Shown here piece by piece: positions 34,133 through 47,748 of a DNA stretch of 64,000 bases. The notes beneath the pieces are model-generated. The model was not told the origin of the DNA and did no database searches. It worked only from the letters and a program-made list of their open reading frames with translations. How positions within the stretch are numbered: the stretch's first letter is position 1; every line of letters begins with the position of its first letter. This DNA comes from Irpex lacteus (lineage: Eukaryota; Basidiomycota; Agaricomycetes; Polyporales; Irpicaceae), in assembly GCA_001986395.2 (NCBI GenBank), contig MQVO02000016.1:496001-560000 (forward strand). Reading direction: 5' to 3'. The position numbers and the translations under genes were made by a program.

Positions 34133-34347
34133 GGTGGCCGAGGATGAAGAGGCAAAGGTAAACGGGGCGATCACAAATTTGCCGCCAATACAAAATCGGG
34201 CGTCTAAATGATGTCTGTTGCCGAGGCGCGCACGACCGTGGCAGGAGTGCACGCACAGCTCGTCCACGTCGTACTATTCCATCTCATCGTCGCCCCGCCT
34301 CTCTTCCTCGCTGTACTATTCACACCTAATCTTCTACCATCTACGCC
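34133..34347. promoter_or_regulatory. Bidirectional promoter region, NSA2/YIP1
   Basis: 215 bases separate the two divergent start codons, so both promoters and 5' UTRs must fit here. No TATA box is evident. Confidence 0.5.
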
Positions 34348-35307
34348 ATGTGGCAAGACAACAGTAACGCATACGCAGGGCCTTCAGCAGGCCAACAGTT
34401 CTACGGACAGCAACCTAGCGGCGTACCACTGCAGTTCTACGCGCCCAGTCCCGTCGGAAGCTCGTTCTATGGAAGCTCGCGAACGAGTTTGGATGGGAAT
34501 GTCGGTGCACAGGGGTCCATAAACTCAGCAATACCGCCTTCATATGGGGGAAGCATACAATCGGGAGGATGGTGGACGGCGTTCGGGACTGGTGGGTTGG
34601 AGGGAGAACCACCTTTGCTAGAAGGTATGTCTGCTATATCCTATACTTGTGGGTGCGATAACAGATATATGTCACGTAGAACTTGGGATAAATTTTGCCC
34701 ACATACGAGCCAAATCCATGACGGTGCTCAATCCGCTGCGAAGAGTAGACGAGCGTATCATGGACGATGCCGACTTGGCAGGTCCTCTACTCTTCATCAT
34801 ATGTTTCGGTACTTTCTTGCTTTTCGTGAGTAGTTAATCTATTCAAGCTGCCATCTCGTTGACCAACAATACTGGCGTAGTCTGGCAAACCTCAATTCGG
34901 CTATATCTACGGCGTTGGACTCCTTGGCTCTGGTTCCATCTACACCCTCCTTAACCTTATGTCAGAGCAGGGAATCGACGCGTACCGAGTTGTCTCTGTG
35001 CTGGGATACTGTCTACTACCAATGGTCGGCGTAGGCGCGATAAGTGTCATGATTACCCTCGAGTGCGTCTACCAAAATCTACACTGCCGTTCTAATACTA
35101 ATTCTCCTTTCGCTCAGCGGAATGATCGGTTACGTTCTCTCCACGCTTTCGGTACTTTGGTGTACATGGTCTGCATCCACAATTTTTGTAGCTGTTCTAC
35201 GCATGTCAGAACAGCGGCTTCTCGTCGCGTACCCAGTTGGCCTCCTTTACGGCTGTTTCGCCCTCCTCAGTGTATTTAATGTCGGCTCCGGTACTGGTGC
35301 TAAGTAG
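34348..35307 (+). CDS. YIP1: YIP1-family Golgi membrane protein
   Basis: Four exons (34348-34624, 34680-34825, 34881-35062, 35118-35307) give 264 residues. A Gly/Ser/Tyr/Gln-rich cytosolic N-terminus of about 75 residues is followed by ELGINFAHIRAKSMTVLNPLR, the conserved DLAGPLLF motif, GYIYGVGLLGS and five hydrophobic segments, ending in a short tail. This is the pattern of YIP1/YIPF5, which binds Rab GTPases and works in ER-to-Golgi vesicle formation with YIF1. Length and topology are normal. Introns of 55 nt with canonical sites keep frame at every junction. Confidence 0.92.
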
Positions 35308-35480
35308 TATGGTTTGCTCGAATCTCAAAACTACTTTCAATATGCGGTAATCTATTTCTTGGCGATCGACATTATTTGGAAGTACTGTACATCAATACCG
35401 ATATGCATAAGTTTACACAAAACCGCGAATAACCCAAAAATAACGTGAAGGTGATGGAAGATATGGAGCGCGAGTGATGA

Positions 35481-38400
35481 TTAGGGTGCCAACGACGGTT
35501 CGACGAGACTTTCAACCTTCAACTGCTTGCTGTACAACTTCAACAACGCCTTCATGATCTCCTCCGTCGGCATCGTAGCATACTCATGCACATACTGCGG
35601 CAACGAATCCTCCAAGCTGAAGCCAGCAGTCTTCATGAAGAAAGGATGCATGACATCAGGCGTCGCCTCGCCCAGCTGCCTCAACGTCAATCTCTCGATC
35701 GTCCGCTGCCTTGGACGATACAAGATCCCTGCCGCTTTCTTGCTGGACGGCAGACCCGGAGAAGGAGGGCGAGATTGGGGAGGTTTGTCTTCGACAGGGC
35801 TGGATGTGGTAGGGAACTTGATAGCGGGAATTGCTGTACTTGACGACTGCGATGATGTGGAGATGGGGGATATGACAAAGTCTGAACCGGTGGGCGAGGT
35901 GGTGCTGAATCTTGAGGGCGTAGATTTGGTATGTTGCAGCGACATACGCTTGGCAGCTGGAGGAGAGACAGGCGAAGGGGAGGTCAGGCGGGTCCGCGCG
36001 GGAACAGCGTCCTTGTCGATCTGTAGAGGCTCGGGAATTTTATTTCGTCGGAGAGCTGTACTATGAGACAGTCCAGTGGCCGCTCGCACGTCGGCGGACG
36101 CTTGAACCTGGTCCATTTCTCGGGTGAAAGTTTTCCGCAGAAGGGTAAGCCACGAATATAGCGACATGTTGAGTGTGATGTAGATATCTTCTTCTCGAAC
36201 ACCGGCAGCGTTGGTGAATTTGCTCGTGAAGTCGTAGGGCAGGACCCGCTGGCCATCTTCTGAGGTCTCGTCGCTGTGCATCTGCATCGTCATCGAGGGG
36301 AGACTGAAAATGGTGGCTTGTGTCGCGTTTCCGGTCAACAGGTTCAGCCATTCTTGGCATTGTGTAGGCGGAGTGGATTGTTTAGAAACCAGGGAGTAGT
36401 TGAGCGAAGTGATCTTGGAGATGGAGATGGTAGTGAAGGAGAGCTGTAGATCGCGAGCTGGTGGGACAGTTTCTGATTCCACAACACGATCTAGGCGTGC
36501 GTGCAGGTTAGAGCCTATGAACTGGGCGAGTTCGGGATCCGACATAGTACGAGGGAAGACGACGAGACGAAGGGTCCTCAGTTTCAGACTGAGCCGCTGA
36601 CCAATGACGCCGTTGAAGCCGGGCTCCTCCATCAATCTGCTTCGTGCAGAGCTAAACATCGCATTGGCGACTTCTGACAGAGCATTGTCTGGTTTGGGAG
36701 CGTTCGCCAACCTGAAAGCCCGAGATTCTCTGCGAGCACCCTCCTTTTGTGCTTCGAGTGTGGCTTCAAACTTGTTGCCATAGGCCACGAGCTTGGGCAC
36801 AGTGCTGACGCTCATGATCGCTGTGACGTCGGTGCCCTTCACTGTGAAGGTGAGGCGAACATTGCGGTTCTCCGGTGCGACTGAGGGCGCGAATTTTGAC
36901 CAATCGTCGTAAATGCGGATATCAAGTGGTTCCGCGCTACAATCTCATAAGCAATAGAATGGTGTAGTTGTTGTGCACGTACGTACCGATATACGAGCAA
37001 CTTCTGATATTCTGAGTCAAGATCAATGACCAGAGGACCACTAGTCATCTGGAGGTCCAACAGCCGACTACCACTGTTTGAAGGAGAGTACCTTTCCTTT
37101 CGGGTGGTCTGGAACAAGAAGTTGGGTACTGTGATTTGGCCGGTGATGTTACCAGTAGCAATCGCAGTAACCTGCGAGACAGACAAGCATAGCTCAGAGA
37201 ACTCTTCCATCAGCCTCGTGCGGAGTATAGCATCCCGTAGATCCAGCTGTATTGAAGTGATCGACTGTCCGAGGTCTACATCTAAACGAACTTCCCTCAG
37301 ACGAAGGACAACCGCAGTGGTAAGCTCCTGGCTGGTAGGAGGAGCAGGCGCTGTAGTTGCGTGACTGCTTGTCCGCGTCCCAAGACCTCCCGGAGTAGAG
37401 GGTGGTGCATTGATGATGGGTATCCGGTCGAGCCATACCGCCTTGAAACACATTATGTCCTGAAGCCTCGAAAAGCGCACTCCTCCAGAGAACTCTGTAT
37501 CACAGACGACTGAAACGGAGCTGACAGTGGACCCTCGCGCCTTCGCAAAGTCGACTGTAAATGCGAGGTTATGAGCGTGCAGCCGCACACAATCTTCGCT
37601 GAGGAACCCGTGTTTGAGACCCGCGGTGAGTCCTCCGACGCTTCCGCTGAATGTTACTCTGTGTGCGCCTGGGGAGATGTTCACCACAAACCCGCCACTA
37701 TCCCAGTTCAGGCCTGCAATGACGTTAACATCCGGCTGGCATGTCAATTCGAGCTTCGACTGGTCGATACGCAAACTCAAACTGATACGCATGCTAGACA
37801 CAGGGCTTGCTGTTTCCTCTTGTTGCAAGTGCGAGGCGATGGTACGAGGGCTGGCAACTAGAGAACGAGTGTCTAGCCTGCTTGCCTGCCGCATCCTATC
37901 TTCAATATTCTTCACCAGTTCAGCAATGAAGGGCAGTAGCGTAGGCCGCAGCGTGTTCTGGCTGGAGTGTACCGTACTTTTAAAGACAAGAGTGGAAGGT
38001 TCTAGCTTTTCCCGTTTTCTGCCTAGCTTGTTAGCGACTGGGGTTGCCCTGTACTCGCCCCATACGCTGAAGACAGGGAGAGTGAAGATTTCTACACCCA
38101 TATCGCGGAACTGGTCGTCCGATTGCTCTCGGGAGAGCACAGAGATGGCGCGGGCCCTTACTGAATGGGCATGGCTATGGCTGAACATACGGACCCGACC
38201 ACTTCTGAACGTCAACGCCATGAAGATATTAGATGTTAGTAGCCCGCCATAGTCTGGTTCCGTAGGCTCTGTGTCATTCGCGGCTTTGGTCTGGCTGACA
38301 TTTGCGATACGAGGTCCATTGGCGAAACGCTCCACCCTATCCTTCCCGTAACGATAAACCTCGATCAAAGAGGAGATATAGTTGGGGATAGACGATTCCA

Positions 38401-41400
38401 CGTCCAGAATGAATCCGTCCACGTCTGCGCTGATATGCAACTGCCTGCAATTCCCGCGCTGCTCGACCCTCAGCTGAGCGGTCATCTCTGGGTAGAGCAG
38501 CCTGTTTCGAGCAGCATGTGTGTCACCCAAGAAGTCACGCTCGCTTGATTGACGGAAGCTGGAGAAAAATCGATTTCAACGAAAAGACCAAATTCAACGA
38601 TACGAACACAAACCTTGATACAAACTGGAACGCAAATCCCTTCATGCTTGCCCTGCCACTATCGCCAAGTCGAGCATCGAACGTGATTGATTTGATAGAG
38701 AAGAGGAAAGCTCTGACTGCTCCTTCGTTCTGTTCCTCGGACTGCGACATATGAACAGTTGGAGCAAACGTCAGCGGGAACGCGATGCCGATGTTAGCGA
38801 AAGAGATGTCAACGGTATAATGGTCGACCCAAGAGAAGTCTGCGGGCTGAGATGGCCCGCGGTGCATGGTAAGATCGAAAGTGCGCAGCAAGTTCTTCGT
38901 CTTTTCGTTGAACTCAGCCATATCCTTAGCGCGTCGCTCCTTTTGTACAGATATCTCCGCCTGGACACAGGTATTAGAGCACTGAATGGACAGAGATTGA
39001 CATAGACTTGCCTGCAAGTGATCGACGAAGTCGCCTAATTCTCCAATAGAACTTGGTTGCATCACTGCATGCGTCCTACTCACTACAATCTTCATGAGCT
39101 GCCTTTCTCCACGTTTACTCATTTCCGCCCTGGCGTTGATGGATACAAAGGCGGTCCGATGTCCTCTATCGAACGGCTGAGAAGACTTGGCAATAGCTTT
39201 CCTAGATGCGAGCGAAAGGGCAAGGTCCCCCAATTCAACATGCCACTGTAAAGCAGGGTCGTTCGAGACCGATCCTCCGATATGGTCGCATTCGAGAAGA
39301 ACAACAGACATGCCGCTCTCAAGCCCCAACCTAAAGCCCTTCATCCTCGCGATTATCCTATACTTCAAAGACGTAGACGGAGAGGAAGACTTCTCCTTCT
39401 CCACGGGCTTGGATTTTCCGCGGGTCTCTGCAATGATGGAAACCAGATCACTGAAATCCTGCCCGAATTTCTGTTGAACGGTCAGAAGAGTGTCCCAGTG
39501 CGATGGTTTGACGTTCGCCGTGAACATGTCAATCAGCGCGAGTCCCTCAATACGCCCTCTGTTGTGGTGACAGGTAACTGAGAATGTGGGAAGGGGTATC
39601 TTGACTCGTACGCTTGGTACTGGATCGGATGGCTGCTCCTTCGAAGATATCACGAATACTTGAGTCGCAACCTGCAGCCCAAAATCGAGGGTGTGTTTCG
39701 CATTAGGACCGTCAGAGTACTGAGAATAAGTAAGGATCTTGCCCATCTCCCAGGCAAGCCATGTACCGCGCATGACCTGGAGTGATATCCGGAATGAGTG
39801 TATGCTGACATCTAACTGTAACGTCAGAGGCCCCGGACGCTCAGCAGTACGATTGGGCTGCTTGGAAGGGGAAGGATCGCCATCATGCAGTTCTGTGAGA
39901 AGATCCTGGACCGTCGCAGTCAAGCCGGGGAGGTAGTCCGCACGCCACTCTTCCATAAATCGATAAAGGCGGATTGCACTCCTAGGAACGCTCAGATGAA
40001 TATACGCAAGACCGGCAGTGGCTCGAAGGGTGCGTTGTGAGTCGGTGTCGCGTTTCATAAGCGCGTTGACTCGCCCACCACCGATAGCGAACGCTGCCAA
40101 AACTGCGTATTCATCAGGTTTCGATAGATCCGCAACAGAATAGGCTTGAATACGAATTTCGTCCATCGTCAAGGAGTGGTTCATAGCTACGTCCCATGGA
40201 CGTCGTGCGGAGGCGGAAGGCCTAAAAAGCATGGTTGACACGAAGTCGATGGCCGATGCTTTATACTCAAGTAGTAGGTTCTCCGCCCCAGCCTTGAATT
40301 TCACCGAACGTGTGGTGAGAGCGAGATCAACGTATATCGCCTTGGTTGAGTTATTGTCGGAAGTTCTTGTCCGTGATACAGAGCGGGAAGAACCAGGATT
40401 TGTCTGGAATGGCCCAAGCTTATGGACTTTCAAGGTATGCACCACCGTCTGTGCGAAAGTGACCAGAGAGGGATACACACTAAGCGCTACATCGCCCACC
40501 GAAACAATGACTCCAAAGTGCTGGATGTCTTGACGGCCCCTCTCTTTGGTGAGAGATAGCGTCGTAGCACTTTTGGACGTACCTGTTACGTAGGGATGAT
40601 AACTGGCCGCCGATCGAGTGTTGACAGAGATGAAGACCGCACGAAGAACGAACTCGCTGGAGACAATATCGCTGGAGCGACATGTGGCGTGCAGATACGA
40701 GAGCTTCAAAGTAACTTGCCTGAGATCTGGCAATCCGGTGTCTTCCGAGGCTGTGATGGTCACGTCTTCATTGAGTCTGAGTAGCCCTGCAAGTGGGGAT
40801 TTGGGGGAGATATACGGCAATTCAATGTCGCCGGCAAGTTCTATAAGCTGTCTCTTGAGGAGCTCCAGCGTCTCATTCGAAAAGCTTTGCTGCAATGCAC
40901 CATCTGGCGACTGGAACAGCTCGTCAAGTTTGGACGGACCCATATCATGCAGGTGTTGTCGAAGATAGAGCAGATACTTTGCCCCAGCATCTGTGCGTAG
41001 ACGATGCGGACGTCCACTCTGGACAAGATACGATGGCTGTATAGTAGACAGCGGGTCGAGCACTGCTCTATCGTCTTCTCGCTGGAGTGCGGAAAATAGG
41101 GTTTGGCCATTCAACTCGGATCGAGTACCTTTCTTGAACGCTGTTAGGGGCTCTTGGAGCTCGTCCGCAAACTTCATCGCCGCCATCGCGGTGAGAACGA
41201 TCTGCGCAGGGGCCGATCGAGATACGTTCACAAAAATATCTCCAAGGCTGATGGATGCCGCTGTACTTCCTAGAGCGAAGGTACTTTGTCCGCAGGCAAC
41301 ATCGAATGCTAGGTTGGTATGGTCTGGTGTGCCGAGGCCAATCGCCAAAGCATCGAATGAACATAGGAAGGAGGGCTTCTTGCTTCGAGCGGACGGTCCC

Positions 41401-44400
41401 GTTCGGAAACGAAGATTTGACGTGAATAGCTCCGTTGAAGAGGCTACCTTACTGCGCGACGCAGAATCGGCCGAGCTGGATGGATTAGGTAGCAGTTGCA
41501 GGACCTTCACTTGTACAGTGGCAAGCCGAATGTCCAGAAGTGTAACGTCCTTCGTCTTCGCTCCTTCGTCCTTGACGGACTGCAGATGGTCTGCAAATAA
41601 GGCTTCGAACCGGAGTTGACCAGTAAGTTGCTATACAGCCGTCGATCAGTGCGCACATAGTATGACGTGCGAAAGCACTTACGTTGTCCACAACGTCAGA
41701 CGATAGAACTTGCAGTGCTGGTAATACTAGCGGCATAACGGTGACAAAGATGCCAGCATTGGAAGAGACACGTATGGTGGCAGTTGGTTTGGCAAAGCTT
41801 GGTAATGACTGTGAGCCGAAAGACGCCTCATCGTCACCATCAGTAGTCGCCAGACCTTCCGCTAGTTTGCGAACTTGCGATTGAGGCTGAGAATACGCAC
41901 AATCCTGCACGAGGAGATTAGGGGCGACAGCAGCTTACAGCACAATCAGACTTACTCGTTTGAGCTGGAAAGGGGCGCCGTACCACCATGAAGGGCGTCG
42001 TAGGGAGCGAGCAATGTAGCTGCGGGTATAGCGACTGTAATGCGAGATAGCGGGGATATCATCCGGGAAAGAATCTTTCGTCTTATCGGCTTCACTGTCT
42101 GTATGATCGGAGTACGTTAGGTCATCTGTATCTGACTCGTCACCCGTCGAGATACTGTCATTGTCGTCGTCCGGAATCATGATACGCGAAACAGGGCGTT
42201 GTCTCCTAAAGAAATAACACAGTCAGTCGGGAGTTCCTCCTTCGAATGAATCAGCCCACGCACGCCAAACGAGCGTCGCGATCCGCCTCTGACACATAGT
42301 CTTCACCGTCCGACTCGGAATAGTTGACCAGGTGTCGCGGTAGGGGAAGTGGACTAGGCATATGTTCCGGCTTAGTCACCCTAGGCTCCTGCTTCTTCGG
42401 CTGGGCCGTAGCAGTCCGTTTATACGGCTTCGGTATCCTAACTTGAGGGAGATAGAACTGTGTATCCAGAAGGCCACGCCCTGCAGCACTGTGAGCCTCG
42501 GTCGAACACGTAGAAAGAATGCCTACCTGGGGCAAGTGTGTCATGAGGCAAAGCCTGGTCAGGCATATACAAAAACATCACGCGCTCCGTATGACTATCT
42601 TGAGCGACGAGGAATTCCGTCTGAGCCCGAGCCTTCTCCTGCCACCCGGGCGGGGCAGAATAAATGTCGACGTTTGCGTCTAGACGAACACCCATGGCTT
42701 CGTGCCAGTCGTTTGTATCGGCGGAATGACTGATGAGAAGTTTCACCAAGGCGAAGGGAACACGGATGCTTGTTACGGATTTGTAAAACTTGCCCGCAAC
42801 ATCGTTGATGTCGATTCGCAGCCCCTTTGGTAGGGATAGTTGGGCGGCGGCATTGTCGACGTGCCAGATGAGGTTGACTTGGTCGATGGTCACTTTGAGG
42901 AAGGTAACTGGAAACATTCCATCAGTGAACCATCTGCCAAGCTACGGGATGCGACGTACCATCAGGATCGGTTGGGATCTCATACTCCTCTGCAGGCGCA
43001 TTCATAGGATCTGTGAAGTTCAACCCAAACTGACGGCCCGCAGCAGCGATCGTCCTCGCTTCAATGGCAGTCAAACGACCCGCAACATTGCCTACGTGGA
43101 ACTCCCAGATACAAAAGTAGGTCGACGTCCTCGGCAGAGGACCGAAGAGGCGATGCGCCACTATGTCCAAACTGTCGATGATGACCACTTCCTTAGCGCT
43201 CCTCTGTATTGCCCAAGCCTCTCGCACGTCCTCGGGACAATGCTTGTGAGTGGTCGTTGAGACAGTGTCGATGTTCATGGTCATCTCCATATAGTAATTG
43301 TGCGTTCTCAGCTGTAGCTGCAGTTCCGGCATGGCCATCATGACACAGGTCCCAATATCCGGCGGCCCCTTATCTGCATCGTCGTTCTCCATCTCATACC
43401 CACGCAGACTCGCAGGAATAACCATAAGCCCGTTGTTCACCAATACACCCAATTCGACTTGAAGCGCATTCGACTATCACGGTACCATATCAGGTTAGAG
43501 ATCTAGCTTTGTAGAACTGGAATCTAAGAACTTACACTCCCTTCCCGATACTGCAGATCGATAGGATCCCCGATGGGCTGCTTCAGCTTCCTCTTCTGCA
43601 GGTACTCGTAGAGCGTCGAGAAATGCGTGAACGAGCCAAAGTAGTTCTGCCGCATACTCATGAAATACCGAATCGTCCATCCACACGCTTTATAAACAAC
43701 GTCATTTGCCTATAATCCACCCTTGTCAGCATCTCCTTGCACTTCTAGCGTATCATGGTACGAGGAACTTACGGTGAACATCAACCTCAACTGATCCACA
43801 TGCTCCGGGTCCACCTCGCTAAAGTAACAATACGACATCCCAATACGAAACTCCCCGATCCTACCAAGCTCACTACTCCTGTGAGGTTTCCCGAAGAGAC
43901 TGTGGGTGTTCCATTTCGGCAGAGTCAGCGAAACGCCGATATCTGGAGCGTCGAGGTCGAAGGAGACGGTGGTGCATTCGGGTCTGTACTTTGTCATCGG
44001 GATAGTGACCGTCTGTTTCAATAGTGCTCCATAGAGCGAAAGGAATGCTGCCGTCGACGTAGTCAGCCAACCACGGCATATATGCTCAACAACATAGAAG
44101 CAGGAGCTCACCATTGTCCTCAGGAATCCTCGGCTTATCAATGATATTATGCTCGTTCACATACGTCTTGAGGTCATAATTCTTCATCTCAACGGCAACA
44201 GAGTACACCATCGGTATAAACCTGTTATAATCGCTCGGAGGCCCAGAGGCCCAGTCCTTGCCGAGGTCGGTGAACATGTTTACGTGGTCCCGGAGGAGGT
44301 AGACTTGAGGCGAGCGGAGGGAGATGGAGATTGTCCATTCGCGCTGGGCGTTCCAGCGGAGGGGAGATGGGAGTTCGCAGCGGACCTAAGTTTTCATGGT

Positions 44401-46560
44401 CAGTGTGAATATTTCGCTGGTATTAGGAAACGGAGAGCTTACAACGCAAGAATCAGCCTCGATGAGCCGGATGTCGTTCAGACTGGACGTGACGGTAACG
44501 GTATCGAGGTGAATATTCAGAGACGGCTCGTACCCACGCGCGGTAGCGATCATGGGCATGGTATAACTAATCGTCGAGTTATCACCAGCACGGACGTGTA
44601 TAGACGCAGCTTCTCGTTTGCGTGGTCGATTGGGGACGGGGACTTCACCATCCCATTGCCAGTCCTGCATAAACATCATCACTTAGTAAGACTGTATACA
44701 ACTCGACAAGTTGGTTTACCTTCGAAGACTCGCGAAACGGCATCTGCAGCGTCACCCCATCCTTAAGCTCCACAAACACATTCAACGTCGGCCACACACG
44801 CGCATCGCCCGGTTTGAGCCTCACGAACGGCGTCGAATCCGTGAAGGTCGGCGGGAAGAACGTCTGCTGCAATACCGCACTTTCACCAAGTATCAAGATC
44901 AGCTTATTCCATGCTGCCACAAAGGAAAGGTAAAATCAGAACTAAGAATTGAGAACTCACCGTTGTCGATCCGCCCACGGCCCATACCGAATCACCCCTC
45001 CACAAATAACCAAATCAACCCCCCACTCAGGCGGAAGATCCCCATTGCCCACATCAAACGGGTCCTCACTACCCCCTCCCCCTCCCTCATGCTGCTGTTG
45101 CTGCCCACTCCCACCTGCCTCATGCTCGTGCTGCGGTTGAGGCACCACCCCAACAGAATCCGCATAATACAAAAACTCAAGCACAGGCGCCTCCACAACA
45201 CTCGCCTCCTTCGCATACTCCAACGCCCCAAAGTCCACACCCACAGGCGTCTCCTCCTCCTCCATCCTCTTCCTCGTCCACCTACTCCAAGTCGACGTTC
45301 CCCCGTGTTTCGAAGTAGACGGCTCCGGGACGCGTTTTCTCTGTGTGTTGTCGAGGATAGTAGAGAGCTTGAGGCGGGTGTAGAGTTTTGCGAAGGAGGG
45401 GAAGGAGAGGTAGGATGGGGAGCGCAGGGGGTGAGTGGTTGCGGAGGATCGGATTTGGGTCTGGAGAATCTCGCCGGTGGAGAGCATAGAAGTGGTTTTA
45501 CGGTCGTTGTCGATGAAACGGACGGTCGCTTCGCGGAAGGCGAGGTTGATGACTTGTTTGTAGTGGTCATGTTGGGATCTGCTCTACAATCCAAATTACC
45601 GGATAACTCATTTGTCAGACGTCGGTCGTAGCGAGATAATCTAAATGAGAGACATACAGGAACAACCCCATAAGTCCCCTCCGCACTCTTAAAATCCGCC
45701 CTCAGCAGCGTCGGCGTACTCTCATTGCCCACAACGATGACCCCCTTACTAACCTCAATACCCAACGGCAACAAATCCTTCGGGTCCAGACTAGGCATCT
45801 GAGACTGCAGCGCACTGATCCAGCCTTTCATGAACTTTGGCGTGCGGCTGTAGATGGAGGATACGAGCGAGATGGGTGGGCCGAGGTTGGTGGAGTCGGG
45901 GAAGCTGAAGATTTTGCGGAGGGACTTGTTTGCGGGTATGTCGGTGGGTGCGCGAGAGGGTGGGGGATTGGGTTGGGGCTGGGGGTCAAGGGAGGAGAGG
46001 ATGTTGTCGTAGGCGGGGGTACGATTGTATATGAACCACTCTAGACCTTGGAAGGCGATGTGCACGCGACACGAAAGAGGAGTCTTGCGCGACTTTCCTA
46101 CATACGTGAATACGAATACGCTTAGTAGGTTCAGCGAACGGGGAAGGAGGGTGGGCGGCGTACCTCCGATGCTCTCCCCCACAACACGCGCATGACTCAA
46201 GTCGTCCTCGTCCGCGGGTACACGAATCCAGTACCTCCAGCTAACCTGTCCTTTCACGACTCGAATCGTTTGGTTGCTCGAGTGGTACCGCAGATCTTTG
46301 AGGAGTATCCGACCACCTAGTATCGAGAAATGTATAGAGCCTGCGTACCCCCCACCCCCTTCTATTTAGCACGTTACATAGCCCCACAAGAGAAGAAACA
46401 TACCGATGTCCACCCAAACACTCGACTCCTTCTGGTTCCACGCAACAAGCCGTATGAGCAGGCTAATGATGTACCCTAGTATACGGTTCCAGTAGAATAT
46501 GTAGAGTATCAAGCCAATGGCGACGCATCCGGCTGCTATGACCAGACGGTAATTCAGCAT
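35481..46560 (-). CDS. CSF1: CSF1/BLTP1-like bridge-type lipid transfer protein
   Basis: Eighteen coding segments reading down from 46560 to 35481 give about 3359 residues. The N-terminus has one membrane anchor (residues about 7-30, YRLVIAAGCVAIGLILYIFYWN) followed by SIHFSILGGRILLKDLRYHS and SWRYWI, the typical Csf1 start. Further landmarks: ICGGVIRYGPWADRQR then LQQTFFPPTF, SYCYFSEVDPEHVDQLRLMF, ERDFLGDTHAARNRLL. Csf1 is the yeast member of the VPS13-like bridge-type lipid transfer proteins (animal KIAA1109/BLTP1); it lies at the ER and is needed for GPI-anchor synthesis and growth in the cold. Largest exons are 41630-39012, 38558-36987 and 36936-35481. The intron 39011-38961 uses a GC-AG pair. 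The acceptor at 44880 (GAAAG) was chosen because only it joins WADRQR to LQQTFFPP. The Ser/Pro-rich insert near the C-terminus is disordered. Confidence 0.9.
38961..39011 (-). other. CSF1: GC-AG intron in CSF1
   Basis: A 51-nt segment starting GCAAGT and ending CCAG interrupts the conserved HLQ-AEISVQKERRAKDMAEF stretch. It is a multiple of three and stop-free, so it may be retained, but its donor otherwise fits the consensus and the flanks join naturally. Confidence 0.6.
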
Positions 46561-46984
46561 TGCGTTGAGTTAGCAGCACGTTTACCAGTAGTAGAGTCTT
46601 CCTTCGGAGCGAGTCCGTCCAGATTATTAATGGGGGGTGATGAGATCCAGGAGATTAGAGGTAGAGTCAGTTCAGGGTATCATATGTGCTTCCTCCTTCT
46701 CCGTTCAGAACAAGAAGCTGTAACAGAGCGAAGAGTACCAGTTCTAGTACTTGAGCGCGGTGGCTGCAAGCGTAACGGACACTTCTTCGGAGAGACGCCC
46801 GATGACCATATCGGCGTTCACCGCGATCAAACGCCACAAAGATGATGGAGAAGCGCCAAAGCCATATTCGGACAGCACTCAAGTGCGTCACGTCACACAA
46901 CTGTCACACCTCGAATCTCAATTACTACTCCTCGAGCTCCCCTACATACAGTAACCTCACAGTCAAGTGAGCACTAAAGCACAC
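46561..46984. promoter_or_regulatory. Shared upstream region, CSF1 and NDUFAF8-like gene
   Basis: 424 bases between divergent start codons. Short open frames within it have no support. No motif is recognised. Confidence 0.4.
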
Positions 46985-47251
46985 ATGTCAGTCCTCCCCC
47001 CAACAACAACCGCCGCCGCCACAACACCCCTCCGCCGCCTCGCCCTCCACTCGACCACGACCTGTGCAACCGAAGCCTCCTCATACGGGAAATGTATATT
47101 GAAGACGTACACGGACGTACGGAAGGACGCGTGTAAGGAGGAGTTTAAGAGGTTTGGGGCGTGTCTGCGCACGGCGGTGCGTCTACTGTCTGTATTTTTT
47201 TTTACCATGGAGGCTGATTTGTGTGTGAGGGTAGATGAAGAGGAAGTGGTG
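46985..47251 (+). CDS. Twin CX9C protein, NDUFAF8-like
   Basis: Two exons (46985-47176, 47234-47251) give 69 residues. Cysteines 27 and 37 and cysteines 50 and 60 form two CX9C motifs (CATEASSYGKC and CKEEFKRFGAC), the CHCH fold imported into the mitochondrial intermembrane space by the Mia40 pathway. Order and spacing, plus the EASSYGKC and KEEF-x-x-FGACL wording, most resemble NDUFAF8 (C17orf89), a complex I assembly factor of 74 residues that partners NDUFAF5. The second exon was chosen because it ends the protein MKRKW soon after the last cysteine; an acceptor at 47261 would add a longer tail. Could instead be another small CHCH protein. Confidence 0.7.
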
Positions 47252-47748
47252 AACCTACCCAGGCTCGTGATCAGCCTCTAATAAACCTCGTACCTCGGAA
47301 TGGAAACCTACCGACTATCGCATAATGCATATAACTCCCTCTATTTCGTAGGTTTTGCGAGCACGTCTGTCTTTGTCGAGAACCGTATCCAGCATAATGA
47401 GCCCGAGCCCGACATCATGCAGATTGTGGTTATGCATCGTGAGGTGGTTGACTGTGGTACTGAGGTGAGAGCGATAATTGTTCTGGTATATACACAAGAA
47501 CCCTACATAATAATAACACTCATCCCTCCTACATATATCTAGACACCACAAATATATTCAAGCTTAAGCTTAAGTAATCGTCCTCCTCGCTGGTCATCCT
47601 GCTATGTGTTATGTGTAGTCACCATATATATCAAATATTATCCTCCAGACGTATGGGAAGAGGTCTCAATTATTCTGGTATATACATTCGAAGCCATCCC
47701 ATCCAAACTCTCATCCGTCCCTCCTTCCTATAGTCACCATATATTCAA
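47252..47748. other. Intergenic, between convergent genes
   Basis: 497 bases, AT-rich around 47470-47720, with two similar stretches (TTCTGGTATATACA near 47482 and 47670). No gene is supported. Confidence 0.5.
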
